A program made the translations under genes and the position numbers. The notes below the pieces were generated by a model. It worked only from the letters and a program-made list of their open reading frames with translations, had not been told where the DNA came from and did not search any database. A stretch of 12,045 nt of DNA from Patescibacteria group bacterium (GTDB taxonomy: Bacteria; Patescibacteriota; UBA1384; CAILIB01). Below are positions 1-5,656 of the stretch, one piece after another. The stretch is taken from assembly GCA_022842085.1 (NCBI GenBank), contig JALHQF010000009.1, positions 1-12,045 of the forward strand. The letters run 5' to 3'. Numbering within the stretch: the stretch's first letter is position 1; each line of letters starts with the position of its first letter.

Positions 1-1588
1 CTACCGACCCGGCCCCATGGATGCCATCCCAGACTTTATTGCCTCCAAACACGGGCGCAAGGCGGTAACCTACCTTCACCCTATCCTGGAGCCCATCCTC
101 AAAGACTCGTACGGGGTAATTGTTACGCAGGATCAGGTACTCGAGGTCGCCCGCAAGTTTGCTGGCTTCTCCTACGGACAAGCCGATGTGCTGCGCAAGG
201 CAGTGGGTAAAAAAATTAAGGCCCTGCTCGACGAACAACGCGATAAGTTTATCGCCGGTGCCGTACATAACGTTGGCATTGATCAATCCACCGCCCAGAA
301 GGTGTGGGACTTCGTAGAGCCCTTTGCTCGCTACGGATTCAACCGTGCGCACGCCGTATGCTACGGCATGATTGCCTACCAGACTGCCTACCTCAAGGCT
401 CTCTACCCCGTAGAGTTTATGGCCGCCCTGCTCACCAGCGACTCCGGCAACCTCGACCGCATTGGCATTGAGGTGGCCGAGTGCCGGCAGATGCATATGG
501 AAGTACTTCCACCCGACGTGAACGAATCGTTTTTGGAGTTTGGCACACAGTTCTACGAAAAAACCGGTCGCTCGGTACCGCCAGGTTGCCCACACGATGC
601 CTACATCCGCTACGGACTGGGTGCCATCAAAAACGTTGGCATCGCTGCCGCACAAAAAATTGTTGAAGAGCGTCAACAGAACGGACCCTACCGAGATCTC
701 ACCGATTTCCTCGAGCGCAACGCCAGCGTGCTCAACCGTAAGCTCCTCGAGGCACTTGGGATGAGCGGCGCCCTTGCCTGCCTTGCGAAGCAGGAGGATG
801 TACTCACGAACCTCGACTACCTCGCCACCTTCGTTGGCCAGGCTAACAAGGCCAAGAACAGCACGCAGATTGGCCTCTTCGCCGATGAGCCAACTGAGCA
901 CCTGGGTCTCACCTTGGTGGCAGGACGCCAAATTGAACAGAAGCAGCGCCTTGCCTGGGAGCGCGAGCTGCTTGGCATCTACCTGACAGAGCACCCAATT
1001 ACGCCACACCTCCACCTCTTGCCCGAGACACGCACACCAATTGCCGAGCTACCCTCACTGCCAAACAAAGAGGCCATTGAGCTCTGCGGCGTGGTAATGG
1101 CCGTGCGCAGCATCACCACCAAAAAGGGTGACGCCATGGCCTTCGTACAACTTGAGGATGACACCGGCGGTGCCGAGGTGGTGGTTTTTCCAAAGGTCTG
1201 GAAAGACCTTGCCGCTAAGTGCGTAGAGGGCACGGCGCTGTGTCTTACCGGCACCGTAAGCCGCAAGCCGAGCCGTGAGAACCCGGACGTTGAGCAGGTA
1301 GCCCTACTCGTAGATACGGGAGACGATCTCACCGTGCGAGCTTCTAGCAACTCGCGCAGCAAGCTCTCACAGCTTACCGTGCGCCTCCCCGATAGCGCCG
1401 ATCGAGCCATGCTCGAATCACTCAAGAAGCTGTTTGCGCAGCACGAAGGCAATCTGCGCGTTGTGCTTGAGGTACCAGGCGTAGATGGCCACCAACCCAT
1501 GCCCATTACCCAGCGTGTTGCACTGACGGCGGAACTAAAAAGCCGCCTCCTGGGACTGGTGGGTCCGGAGGCGGTGAGGGTTCGTTAG
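1..1588 (+). CDS. dnaE: DNA polymerase III subunit alpha, C-terminal part (5' end outside window)
   Basis: Catalytic subunit of the replicative DNA polymerase. The frame is open at the left edge and already reads YRPGPM, a conserved fingers-domain motif, so the Met at 17-19 is internal and about half of the usual ~1,100-1,200 residues lies upstream. Numbering from that Met: fingers motifs TQDQVLEVARKFAGFSYGQADVLRKA (about 37-62) and FARYGFNRAHAVCYGMIAYQTAYLK (103-127); helix-hairpin-helix YGLGAIKNVG (199-208); a Q-x-x-L-F clamp-binding motif QIGLF (284-288), where family members bind the beta sliding clamp; OB-fold from IELCGVVMAVRS (354) to about 450; a C-terminal domain ending EAVRVR. No frameshift or missing motif is seen. 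The TAG stop overlaps the TAA of the convergent gene at 1585-2136 by 4 bp. The last coding stretch also contains that gene's likely terminator. Confidence 0.97.
   Translation, partial: YRPGPMDAIPDFIASKHGRKAVTYLHPILEPILKDSYGVIVTQDQVLEVARKFAGFSYGQADVLRKAVGKKIKALLDEQRDKFIAGAVHNVGIDQSTAQKVWDFVEPFARYGFNRAHAVCYGMIAYQTAYLKALYPVEFMAALLTSDSGNLDRIGIEVAECRQMHMEVLPPDVNESFLEFGTQFYEKTGRSVPPGCPHDAYIRYGLGAIKNVGIAAAQKIVEERQQNGPYRDLTDFLERNASVLNRKLLEALGMSGALACLAKQEDVLTNLDYLATFVGQANKAKNSTQIGLFADEPTEHLGLTLVAGRQIEQKQRLAWERELLGIYLTEHPITPHLHLLPETRTPIAELPSLPNKEAIELCGVVMAVRSITTKKGDAMAFVQLEDDTGGAEVVVFPKVWKDLAAKCVEGTALCLTGTVSRKPSRENPDVEQVALLVDTGDDLTVRASSNSRSKLSQLTVRLPDSADRAMLESLKKLFAQHEGNLRVVLEVPGVDGHQPMPITQRVALTAELKSRLLGLVGPEAVRVR
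1537..1575 (-). terminator. Intrinsic terminator for the 1585-2136 gene, embedded in dnaE
   Basis: On the minus strand, arms 1567-1575 and 1542-1550 form a stem of eight Watson-Crick pairs plus one G-U. The stem is extended inside by GGAC/GTCC (1553-1556 with 1563-1566) and followed by five T (1541-1537). It begins 10 bp past the minus-strand stop codon. The plus strand has no T run after the hairpin, so it should act only on minus-strand transcripts. It lies entirely inside dnaE codons. Confidence 0.75.
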
Positions 1589-2136
1589 TCTGGGTCTAGG
1601 CAATCGGCCATGCGATGCACCCAGCTGGCTACTTCCGCCACGAAGTCGCTGTCTGCATTCAGATTACGTGGATCGTACATCACGTTCGTATCCGCGTCTC
1701 CCCACCCCAGCCCGACTGAGACTGTGTATACACCGTCGGTATACCAAATCAGGAAATCTGGATTGATTTCCCTGGGCAGGGCTGAGCCTCGAATCGCCTG
1801 CAGCACCGCTAGGATCGCCTGCACACCATCTTTGTGCTGCTGGGCAAACACTTCTAGCTCCTGGCACATGCTCGCAAGCGACAGGAAGCTGTCTGGCGTA
1901 GCCTCGTATCCAATGTACCAGGTACAACCCACGTCTCGCCGGACGTGCCATTCGGTAATCCCAGGATAGTCGAAGGTGTCCGTATGGACATGGGGAATGG
2001 GAACCAGCACCGAATCGCTGACGGCAAGCTCCTCCTCAAGGAATGCAATAACGTCCGCTAAGTGGCGATGAGCTTGGCTACCCACTGGGTGAGCAAGGAG
2101 CCGCACGCAAAATGTCAAATCTCTAGTTTCAGACAC
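1585..2136 (-). CDS. Hypothetical protein, 183 aa
   Basis: I do not recognise this family. The predicted protein is acidic and looks soluble, with no signal peptide or membrane segment. The N-terminal part is helix-like (HRHLADVIAFLEEELAVSDS). The centre is rich in His and aromatic residues (HVHTDTFDYPGITEWHVRR, CTWYIGY). The C-terminal half has beta-like stretches (DFLIWYTDGVYTVSVGLGWGDADTN) and a helical end. The start is GTG at 2136; an in-frame TAA lies 12 bp upstream, so the start cannot be much earlier, and no Shine-Dalgarno sequence precedes it. It is a single-gene unit, convergent with dnaE (4-bp stop overlap) and divergent from the RRM gene. A well-placed terminator inside dnaE supports it as a real transcription unit. 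Smaller open frames on both strands here are shadows. Confidence 0.72.
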   Translation of the reverse strand: MSETRDLTFCVRLLAHPVGSQAHRHLADVIAFLEEELAVSDSVLVPIPHVHTDTFDYPGITEWHVRRDVGCTWYIGYEATPDSFLSLASMCQELEVFAQQHKDGVQAILAVLQAIRGSALPREINPDFLIWYTDGVYTVSVGLGWGDADTNVMYDPRNLNADSDFVAEVASWVHRMADCLDPD

Positions 2137-2289
2137 AGAGTCGGTTTAGCAGGAAGGGCAAAATACCACAAGCAGTAAGACTACCCCTTGCTTTCTCCCT
2201 GAGAAACCCGTACGTTCGCTGCGAGCACCTACTCTGGCTGGAGGTTTCCGAAGGAGCGTGCGTTCCCATTCAAGTTACCGTTCCCTTCT
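2137..2289. promoter_or_regulatory. Divergent intergenic region / leader of the RRM gene
   Basis: This 153-bp gap must hold the promoters for the RRM gene (+) and the 183-aa gene (-). The best plus-strand candidate is TTGCTT (2188-2193), 17-bp spacer, TACGTT (2211-2216), which matches consensus only weakly and would give a leader of about 65 nt. The leader contains AAGGAG (2251-2256), 33 nt from the RRM start and too far to serve it directly. A short frame GTG 2258 to TGA 2293 overlaps the RRM start codon. On the minus strand, TTGTGG, 17-bp spacer, TAAACC lies 6 nt before the GTG of the 183-aa gene and is also weak. Confidence 0.3.
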
Positions 2290-2682
2290 GTGAAACTCTT
2301 TGTTGGCGGAATCCCATTCCGCATGTCTCGTGAGGAGCTGGCCGAGCTCTTTGCTCCATACGGCACCATCACCGATACCTACGTTCCTATCGATCGTGAA
2401 ACCGGCCGCGCACGTGGCTTTGGTTTCGTAACCTTCGACACCGCTGAGGCTGGTCAGGCCGCTATCGATGCCCTTCATGGCACCGAGTTTGACGGTCGAA
2501 CCCTCACCGTTAACCAGGCTCAGGAGCGTGCTCCACGTCCTGGTGGCGATCGCGGTGGTGATCGTGGCGGTTTCCGTGGCGGTGATCGTGGCCCACGGCC
2601 TATGCGTGAGGAGCGTGCTCCACGTCACGAGGCTCCAGAGCGCGAAGAAGCTGCTTCAGCAGACGACTTCGACCAGGACTAG
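2290..2682 (+). CDS. RRM-family RNA-binding protein with RGG-rich tail
   Basis: Single RNA-recognition-motif protein, 130 aa; such bacterial proteins bind single-stranded RNA in the cytoplasm, and specific targets are unknown here. RNP2 is LFVGGI (3-8) and RNP1 is RGFGFVTF (42-49), both intact; the RRM spans about 1-78. Residues 84-104 form an Arg/Gly/Asp tail (GGDRGGDRGGFRGGDRG), followed by an acidic end (EREEAASADDFDQD), a layout like eukaryotic glycine-rich RNA-binding proteins. The start is GTG at 2290: it gives the expected RRM N-terminus, and no ATG/GTG/TTG lies in frame back to a stop at 2200. No Shine-Dalgarno sequence is adjacent. Codon use favours CGT, GGT and GCT more than its neighbours, suggesting high expression. 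A strong bidirectional terminator follows 8 bp after the stop. An 18-bp direct repeat lies in the tail. Confidence 0.93.
   Translation: MKLFVGGIPFRMSREELAELFAPYGTITDTYVPIDRETGRARGFGFVTFDTAEAGQAAIDALHGTEFDGRTLTVNQAQERAPRPGGDRGGDRGGFRGGDRGPRPMREERAPRHEAPEREEAASADDFDQD
2522..2626 (+). repeat. 18-bp direct repeat inside the RRM gene tail
   Basis: AGGAGCGTGCTCCACGTC occurs at 2522-2539 and again at 2609-2626, in the same frame (coding ERAPR). Each copy contains the inverted repeat GGAGC-GT-GCTCC. Its first ten bases, AGGAGCGTGC, also occur in the untranslated leader at 2252-2261. Confidence 0.85.
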
Positions 2683-2690
2683 CTCCTGTC

Positions 2691-2719
2691 AAAACACCAC
2701 CCTTTGGGGTGGTGTTTTT
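2691..2719. terminator. Bidirectional intrinsic terminator
   Basis: CACCACCC (2695-2702), loop TTTG, GGGTGGTG (2707-2714), flanked by A4 on the left and T5 on the right. It is a perfect 8-bp GC-rich stem (12 bp counting A-T flanks) with a T run on both strands. It serves the RRM gene (stop 2682, +) and the Doc-like gene (stop 2722, -). Confidence 0.92.
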
Positions 2720-2721
2720 GA

Positions 2722-3198
2722 TTACCTCCCGAAGCCTCGAAGGAGTCGATTCCAGAGGTTGCGCTCGGGCCTACTATGGATGGTGTGCGCCTTGAGAAAC
2801 TCGGCTGCCTCACTGAGGCGCTCCTGAAAGCTGAGTCCTCCATTTCCCTGAGTATCCACGACTCGAATGAGTAGCTCTCGAAACGCCACGTGCCACTCAG
2901 GGTGGAGACGAAACCCATTGACCTGCAGGAACGTGAGCGCGGTAACGTAGGCGAGGCGCTTATTCCCATTGGCGTAGAAATGCCCCAGTGCGATGCTCAC
3001 CAGTAGGTACGCTGCTTTGGTGAATATCGTTGGGTAGTACCGATCGTCACGCACGAAGGCCAAGGTGGTATTGAGGCCAGCCGCATCGGCTCGTCCGTAG
3101 TCCGGAAGCGGCTCAGAGGGAAGTTCGCGGTGAAGCACCTCTACGAGCTCATAGACAAACTCCTGAAAGTGCCGCTCATCAAGGTAGAGGAGGCTCAT
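2722..3198 (-). CDS. Doc/Fic-family protein (death-on-curing type toxin)
   Basis: 158-aa single-domain Fic fold. Doc-type proteins transfer phosphate from a nucleotide to a protein target (EF-Tu for phage P1 Doc); other Fic proteins AMPylate. The active loop is HFYANGNKR (73-81). It has the catalytic His, and the Lys at position 8 is typical of the Doc branch (HxFxDANKR) instead of the HPFxxGNGR of AMPylators. The usual metal-coordinating Asp/Glu is Asn77 and the Phe is Tyr75, so activity cannot be assumed. The N-terminus (YLDERHFQEFVYELVE) and length fit Doc-like proteins. The ATG overlaps the stop of the upstream 49-aa gene (ATGA), with no separate ribosome site, so translation is probably coupled. 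It is the last gene of the minus-strand operon before the 2691-2719 terminator. Confidence 0.88.
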   Translation of the reverse strand: MSLLYLDERHFQEFVYELVEVLHRELPSEPLPDYGRADAAGLNTTLAFVRDDRYYPTIFTKAAYLLVSIALGHFYANGNKRLAYVTALTFLQVNGFRLHPEWHVAFRELLIRVVDTQGNGGLSFQERLSEAAEFLKAHTIHSRPERNLWNRLLRGFGR

Positions 3199-3344
3199 TC
3201 GTTAGCCAGTATGGCGAGCTGATCGCGGTGCTCGCGTACCACCTGTTCGAGCGCCTTACGCAGACGCTTGCGCTCGTTTGCCTTTCTTCCCTGCTGAACC
3301 ATCTCCATGGGGTTTGGTGGGGTGAGCTTGCGACCTTTTGCCAT
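3195..3344 (-). CDS. Small basic protein, 49 aa, paired with the Doc-like protein
   Basis: Short gene: ATG 3344-3342, TGA 3197-3195. It begins MAKGRKLTPPNPMEMVQQG and continues as a charged, predicted helix (RKANERKRLRKALEQVVREHRDQLAILANE). The stop overlaps the ATG of the Doc-like gene in an ATGA arrangement, the classic joint of an antitoxin and its toxin. By position, a candidate antitoxin or partner; it has no clear Phd-type fold, though a short helix would be enough to block a Fic active site. It starts 26 bp after the stop of the PH-domain gene. No convincing Shine-Dalgarno sequence is seen. An alternative GTG lies two codons upstream. It is the only gene here ending in TGA. Evidence is positional and compositional, not homology. 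Confidence 0.68.
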   Translation of the reverse strand: MAKGRKLTPPNPMEMVQQGRKANERKRLRKALEQVVREHRDQLAILANE

Positions 3345-3370
3345 ACCCACGTTGTACCACACATCGTACC

Positions 3371-3853
3371 CTAGTCGCTGTACACCGAGTCACTCACCGC
3401 CGCCTGGAGAATGTCTTTCACTTCAAAGGGTTTCTGCATATTGCGGGCTACAATCTGCTCATTGCTGCCGGTATCAATACGAATGTCACCGTAGCCCCCC
3501 AGCACCGAGCCAGCACCAGAAACCAAGGTGTCCACCTTCAAGATGTTCGGCAAGAGACACTCAACCTCTTTCGTACGAAAGAGCCAGGCCTCGTGGTAGA
3601 AGGCGCGCTCGGTGGTAATCACGAGCACCGTGTGGGACCAGCTGCGCAGTACTGCCCAGCCCCAGGCAAGACACCCGAGCACACCGACAAGCAGGAGGAG
3701 AGAGGAAACGATACCGGTTGCACCCACTGCAAGCACTGCAATGGCAGGCCAGAGCAGGAGCAAGCTTGGCAAGAGTGGTTTCAGCAAGCTGAGCGGGTGT
3801 GGTTTCACGAACCACAGGAGCTCTTCTGTCCTACGCAGCGTTGGCAGTGGCAC
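3371..3853 (-). CDS. Bacterial PH-domain (YdbS/bPH2-like) membrane protein
   Basis: About 160 aa. It has a short cytoplasmic N-terminus (RRTEELLWFVKPHP), then two hydrophobic segments (LLKPLLPSLLLLWPAIAVLAV and IVSSLLLLVGVLGCLAWGWAVL). A soluble bPH2-type domain follows: VLVITTERAFYHEAWLFRTKEVECLLPNILKVDTLV, then the typical GYGDIRIDTGSNEQIVARNMQKPFEVKDIL. Pattern and length fit the family, whose function is unknown. I chose GTG 3853 as start: it precedes the conserved RRTEELLW block, with GGAGGAG about 13 nt upstream. It overlaps the response-regulator gene by 23 bp; a TTG start at 3895 would give a 65-bp overlap. Third gene of the operon. The overlap implies translational coupling with the response regulator. 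Confidence 0.85.
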   Translation of the reverse strand: MPLPTLRRTEELLWFVKPHPLSLLKPLLPSLLLLWPAIAVLAVGATGIVSSLLLLVGVLGCLAWGWAVLRSWSHTVLVITTERAFYHEAWLFRTKEVECLLPNILKVDTLVSGAGSVLGGYGDIRIDTGSNEQIVARNMQKPFEVKDILQAAVSDSVYSD

Positions 3854-4241
3854 GTTTTGGTTTCTGCTCCTCCACGAGCTTAGTGATGCGGTCAATCACC
3901 GTCATCGGCAGCACGTCTCCTTTGGTAATGTAGTCTACCGCACCAAGCTGCAGACCTTTGGCTCGGTCTCCCACTTCCGCAAGGGCAGACACGATAATTA
4001 CCGGCAGGTGCCTGGTCGCCGGGTTGCGCTTGAGCTGCGCGAGCACATCAAACCCAGACATCACCGGCAGCATAAGGTCGAGGAGGACGAGGTTTGCCTC
4101 TGGGTGCTCCTCGGCAATATCGAGCGCCTGCTGTCCGTCAAAGGCTTGGAGTACCGTGATACCGGCAAGCTCGAAGCGCTCGGCATAGAGCTCCTGAAGA
4201 ATCGGATTGTCCTCAACGAGGATGATGGTGGCTCCCTGCAT
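3831..4241 (-). CDS. Single-domain (CheY-like) response regulator
   Basis: 136-aa receiver domain without an output domain. The acidic pocket is Glu10/Asp11 (VEDNP), the phospho-acceptor is Asp55 (LVLLDLMLP), and the switch residues are Ser85 (IIVSAL) and Tyr104, with conserved Lys107 (DYITKGD). All functional residues are present, so it should accept phosphate from a histidine kinase, but none is encoded here. With no DNA-binding domain it must act through protein contact. The ATG at 4241 shares one base with the TAA of the transferase gene (TAATG), and GGGAGGG just before it is one of the few Shine-Dalgarno-like sites in the window. Its partner is unknown; the co-transcribed membrane proteins are candidates. 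Confidence 0.95.
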   Translation of the reverse strand: MQGATIILVEDNPILQELYAERFELAGITVLQAFDGQQALDIAEEHPEANLVLLDLMLPVMSGFDVLAQLKRNPATRHLPVIIVSALAEVGDRAKGLQLGAVDYITKGDVLPMTVIDRITKLVEEQKPKRATANAA

Positions 4242-5281
4242 TACCCTCCCATGGTACGGCTTCGTCGGCCTGCGAGCCAGTAGGTACCCCCTGTAACCAG
4301 GCCTAGGAAAATAATGAGTGCCACGAGAGCAATGCCCTTCTGCTCTGCAGTTTGGGTTGCAAGTGCTAGAGCACCTGCCATTAGGGCAATGCCCGCAGAG
4401 ATCAGTGCAACCTGTGCCGGACTACACCCAAGCTGCAAGAGTCGATGGTGAAAGTGGCGCTGATCTGCCTGGAAGACCGGCGCCCCAGCCCGTAGGCGAC
4501 GCAGTACCACGCCAATTGCATCGAACACCGGCAGGCCAAGCACGAGCAACGTCGTTGCCACCTTGCCCCCCGAAGCAACCGCTGTAGCAGCCAGTAGAAA
4601 GCTCAGGGTAAAGGCGCCCGTAGTTCCCATGTGGATTTTCGCTGGGTACCAGTTAAGAACGAGGAAGCCCAGCGAAACACCGGCGGCAACAAACGCCAGC
4701 GTCGCAGGACCGGTAAGATCAAAGCGTAGGCTGAGTACTGCAAGGGTGAGGGCGGCAACAAAACAAAGACTACCAGCAAGGCCGTCTACTCCGTCAGCAA
4801 GATCGTACGCCTTGCCGATTGCTGCAACCCAGAGCACGACGAAGAGCCCGCTCGCAAACGAACCAAGCGTAAGGTCTTCGGCATACGGAATCCTTAGGAA
4901 AGGGATCTCTACACCGGAGAGTACGAGCGTGAAGCCAGCCACGCCCAGGGCTACAATCTGTAGCCACGGCGCTAGACCACGCACATCATCCCAAAGCCCA
5001 GCCGCAAGAAGCACCAAGAGTCCTGCTAGAATCCCTGGTAGAAACCCGTCTGGTAAACCTGGGAACACCAAGAGCTCTGGGGCTGCGACCCAAACTGCAA
5101 GGAGCATCACCGTCACAGAGGCCCAGATTGCTACACCGCCCGAACGCGGAATCGGTACAGCGTGCACGTCCCGCTTGCGCACCTGTGGGGTCATGGCTCC
5201 AGTTCGCAGCGAAACTCTCCGCACAAAGAGCGTAAGTGCAAGTGCAACGAGGGCCGAAGCTGCCAGTAGCAAGAGCTGCAT
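4241..5281 (-). CDS. WecA/MraY-family polyprenyl-phosphate sugar-1-phosphate transferase, divergent active site
   Basis: 346-aa polytopic membrane protein with roughly ten hydrophobic segments. Family members transfer a sugar-1-phosphate from a UDP-sugar to undecaprenyl phosphate, starting cell-wall or surface-glycan synthesis. Family motifs: VHAVPIPRSGGVAIW (39-53), LWDDVRGL (96-103, Asp98/Asp99), KAYDLADGVDGLAG (157-170, Asp163/Asp166), NWYPAKIHMGTTGA (210-223), ASGGK (236-240) and QADQRHFHHRLLQLG (271-285). Two positions differ from the usual pattern. The Asp of MGDxGS, a catalytic metal-site residue in MraY/WecA, is Thr220. The second Asn of NAxNLxDG is Asp160, and the first is Lys157. 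Activity may be altered or lost. First gene of the operon; the ATG at 5281 lies 14 bp after a terminator T run, with no Shine-Dalgarno sequence, so its promoter must overlap the terminator or lie within the 102-aa gene. Confidence 0.9.
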   Translation of the reverse strand: MQLLLLAASALVALALTLFVRRVSLRTGAMTPQVRKRDVHAVPIPRSGGVAIWASVTVMLLAVWVAAPELLVFPGLPDGFLPGILAGLLVLLAAGLWDDVRGLAPWLQIVALGVAGFTLVLSGVEIPFLRIPYAEDLTLGSFASGLFVVLWVAAIGKAYDLADGVDGLAGSLCFVAALTLAVLSLRFDLTGPATLAFVAAGVSLGFLVLNWYPAKIHMGTTGAFTLSFLLAATAVASGGKVATTLLVLGLPVFDAIGVVLRRLRAGAPVFQADQRHFHHRLLQLGCSPAQVALISAGIALMAGALALATQTAEQKGIALVALIIFLGLVTGGTYWLAGRRSRTMGG

Positions 5282-5295
5282 ACGTAGAGCCTAGC

Positions 5296-5324
5296 AAAAA
5301 ACACCGGCAGCTAGGCTGCCGGTG
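5296..5324 (-). terminator. Intrinsic terminator of the M16/ndk/102-aa operon
   Basis: Perfect 10-bp stem GCTGCCGGTG/CACCGGCAGC (5302-5311 with 5315-5324), 3-nt loop, then six T on the minus strand (5301-5296). The stem overlaps the last codons and TAG stop of the 102-aa gene. The next gene starts only 14 bp beyond the T run. Confidence 0.93.
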
Positions 5325-5619
5325 CGAGCTGTTCACTTCCGCCGCCATCTTCGGGGCTATCGTCACCGAGGGGCTCAACCACAAGCCAGTCTTGCAACTT
5401 GGCTACCAGCCAGAGCTTACCGCGAAGCGTAATTTCCCAGAAGTAGATAATGTGACCCGAGTCCGAGAGGGTAGGTTGGAGCGCAGTAGCCCTAAACAGC
5501 TTCGGCATTCTCTTATACCCAAGAACCCTGGCTAGTGCTCGGACAACTCCAGCTGGCGTCTTCGCCCTGCAGCGGACATACCGCTGATAGCGCTGTCTTC
5601 CGGTACCAAAAGGTTCCAT
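5311..5619 (-). CDS. Hypothetical protein, 102 aa
   Basis: Not recognised. The N-terminal half is strongly basic (TGRQRYQRYVRCRAKT, ARVLGYKRMPKLFRAT). A hydrophobic/aromatic beta-like core follows (HIIYFWEITLRGKLWLVAKLQDWLVVEPL), then an acidic, probably disordered tail (GDDSPEDGGGSEQLAPAA). No signal peptide or clear membrane helix. The basic head suggests nucleic-acid contact, but that is only an inference from charge. Start ATG 5619; an in-frame TAG lies 12 bp upstream. The start codon touches a perfect 8-bp inverted repeat and has no Shine-Dalgarno sequence. It sits 37 bp downstream of ndk and ends inside the operon terminator, which supports it as a real third gene of that operon. Confidence 0.65.
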   Translation of the reverse strand: MEPFGTGRQRYQRYVRCRAKTPAGVVRALARVLGYKRMPKLFRATALQPTLSDSGHIIYFWEITLRGKLWLVAKLQDWLVVEPLGDDSPEDGGGSEQLAPAA

Positions 5620-5637
5620 GGTAGTGAAACACTACCA
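5619..5637 (-). repeat. Perfect inverted repeat at the start of the 102-aa gene
   Basis: TGGTAGTG-TTT-CACTACCA, eight paired bases with a 3-nt loop, ending on the first base of the ATG at 5619-5617. There is no T run, so it is not an intrinsic terminator. It could be an mRNA hairpin limiting access to the start codon, a processing site between ndk and the next gene, or a protein-binding dyad. Confidence 0.6.
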
Positions 5638-5656
5638 GGAAGCTTGCAGGGAGCAA

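Noticed and set aside
979..1506. 175-codon open frame on the minus strand
   Set aside because: Antisense to the dnaE OB-fold and C-terminal region; Ser/Arg/Thr-rich shadow.
2137..2289. Riboswitch in the RRM leader
   Set aside because: No recognisable riboswitch core; only weak local pairing is visible.
2306..2322. GCGGAAT-CCC-ATTCCGC hairpin just inside the RRM gene
   Set aside because: A perfect 7-bp stem, but it falls on codons for the conserved GGIPF segment; coding constraint alone may explain it.
3179..3364. 61-codon minus-strand frame upstream of the Doc-like gene
   Set aside because: Out of frame with the 49-aa gene that shares its DNA, rich in Trp/Ser/Arg, and not coupled to the Doc start.
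3612..4283. 223-codon open frame on the plus strand
   Set aside because: Antisense to the PH-domain and response-regulator genes, both recognised with full motifs.
4563..5294. 243-codon open frame on the plus strand
   Set aside because: Antisense to the transferase gene and very rich in Ala/Arg/Ser/Thr, as expected of a shadow in GC-rich DNA.
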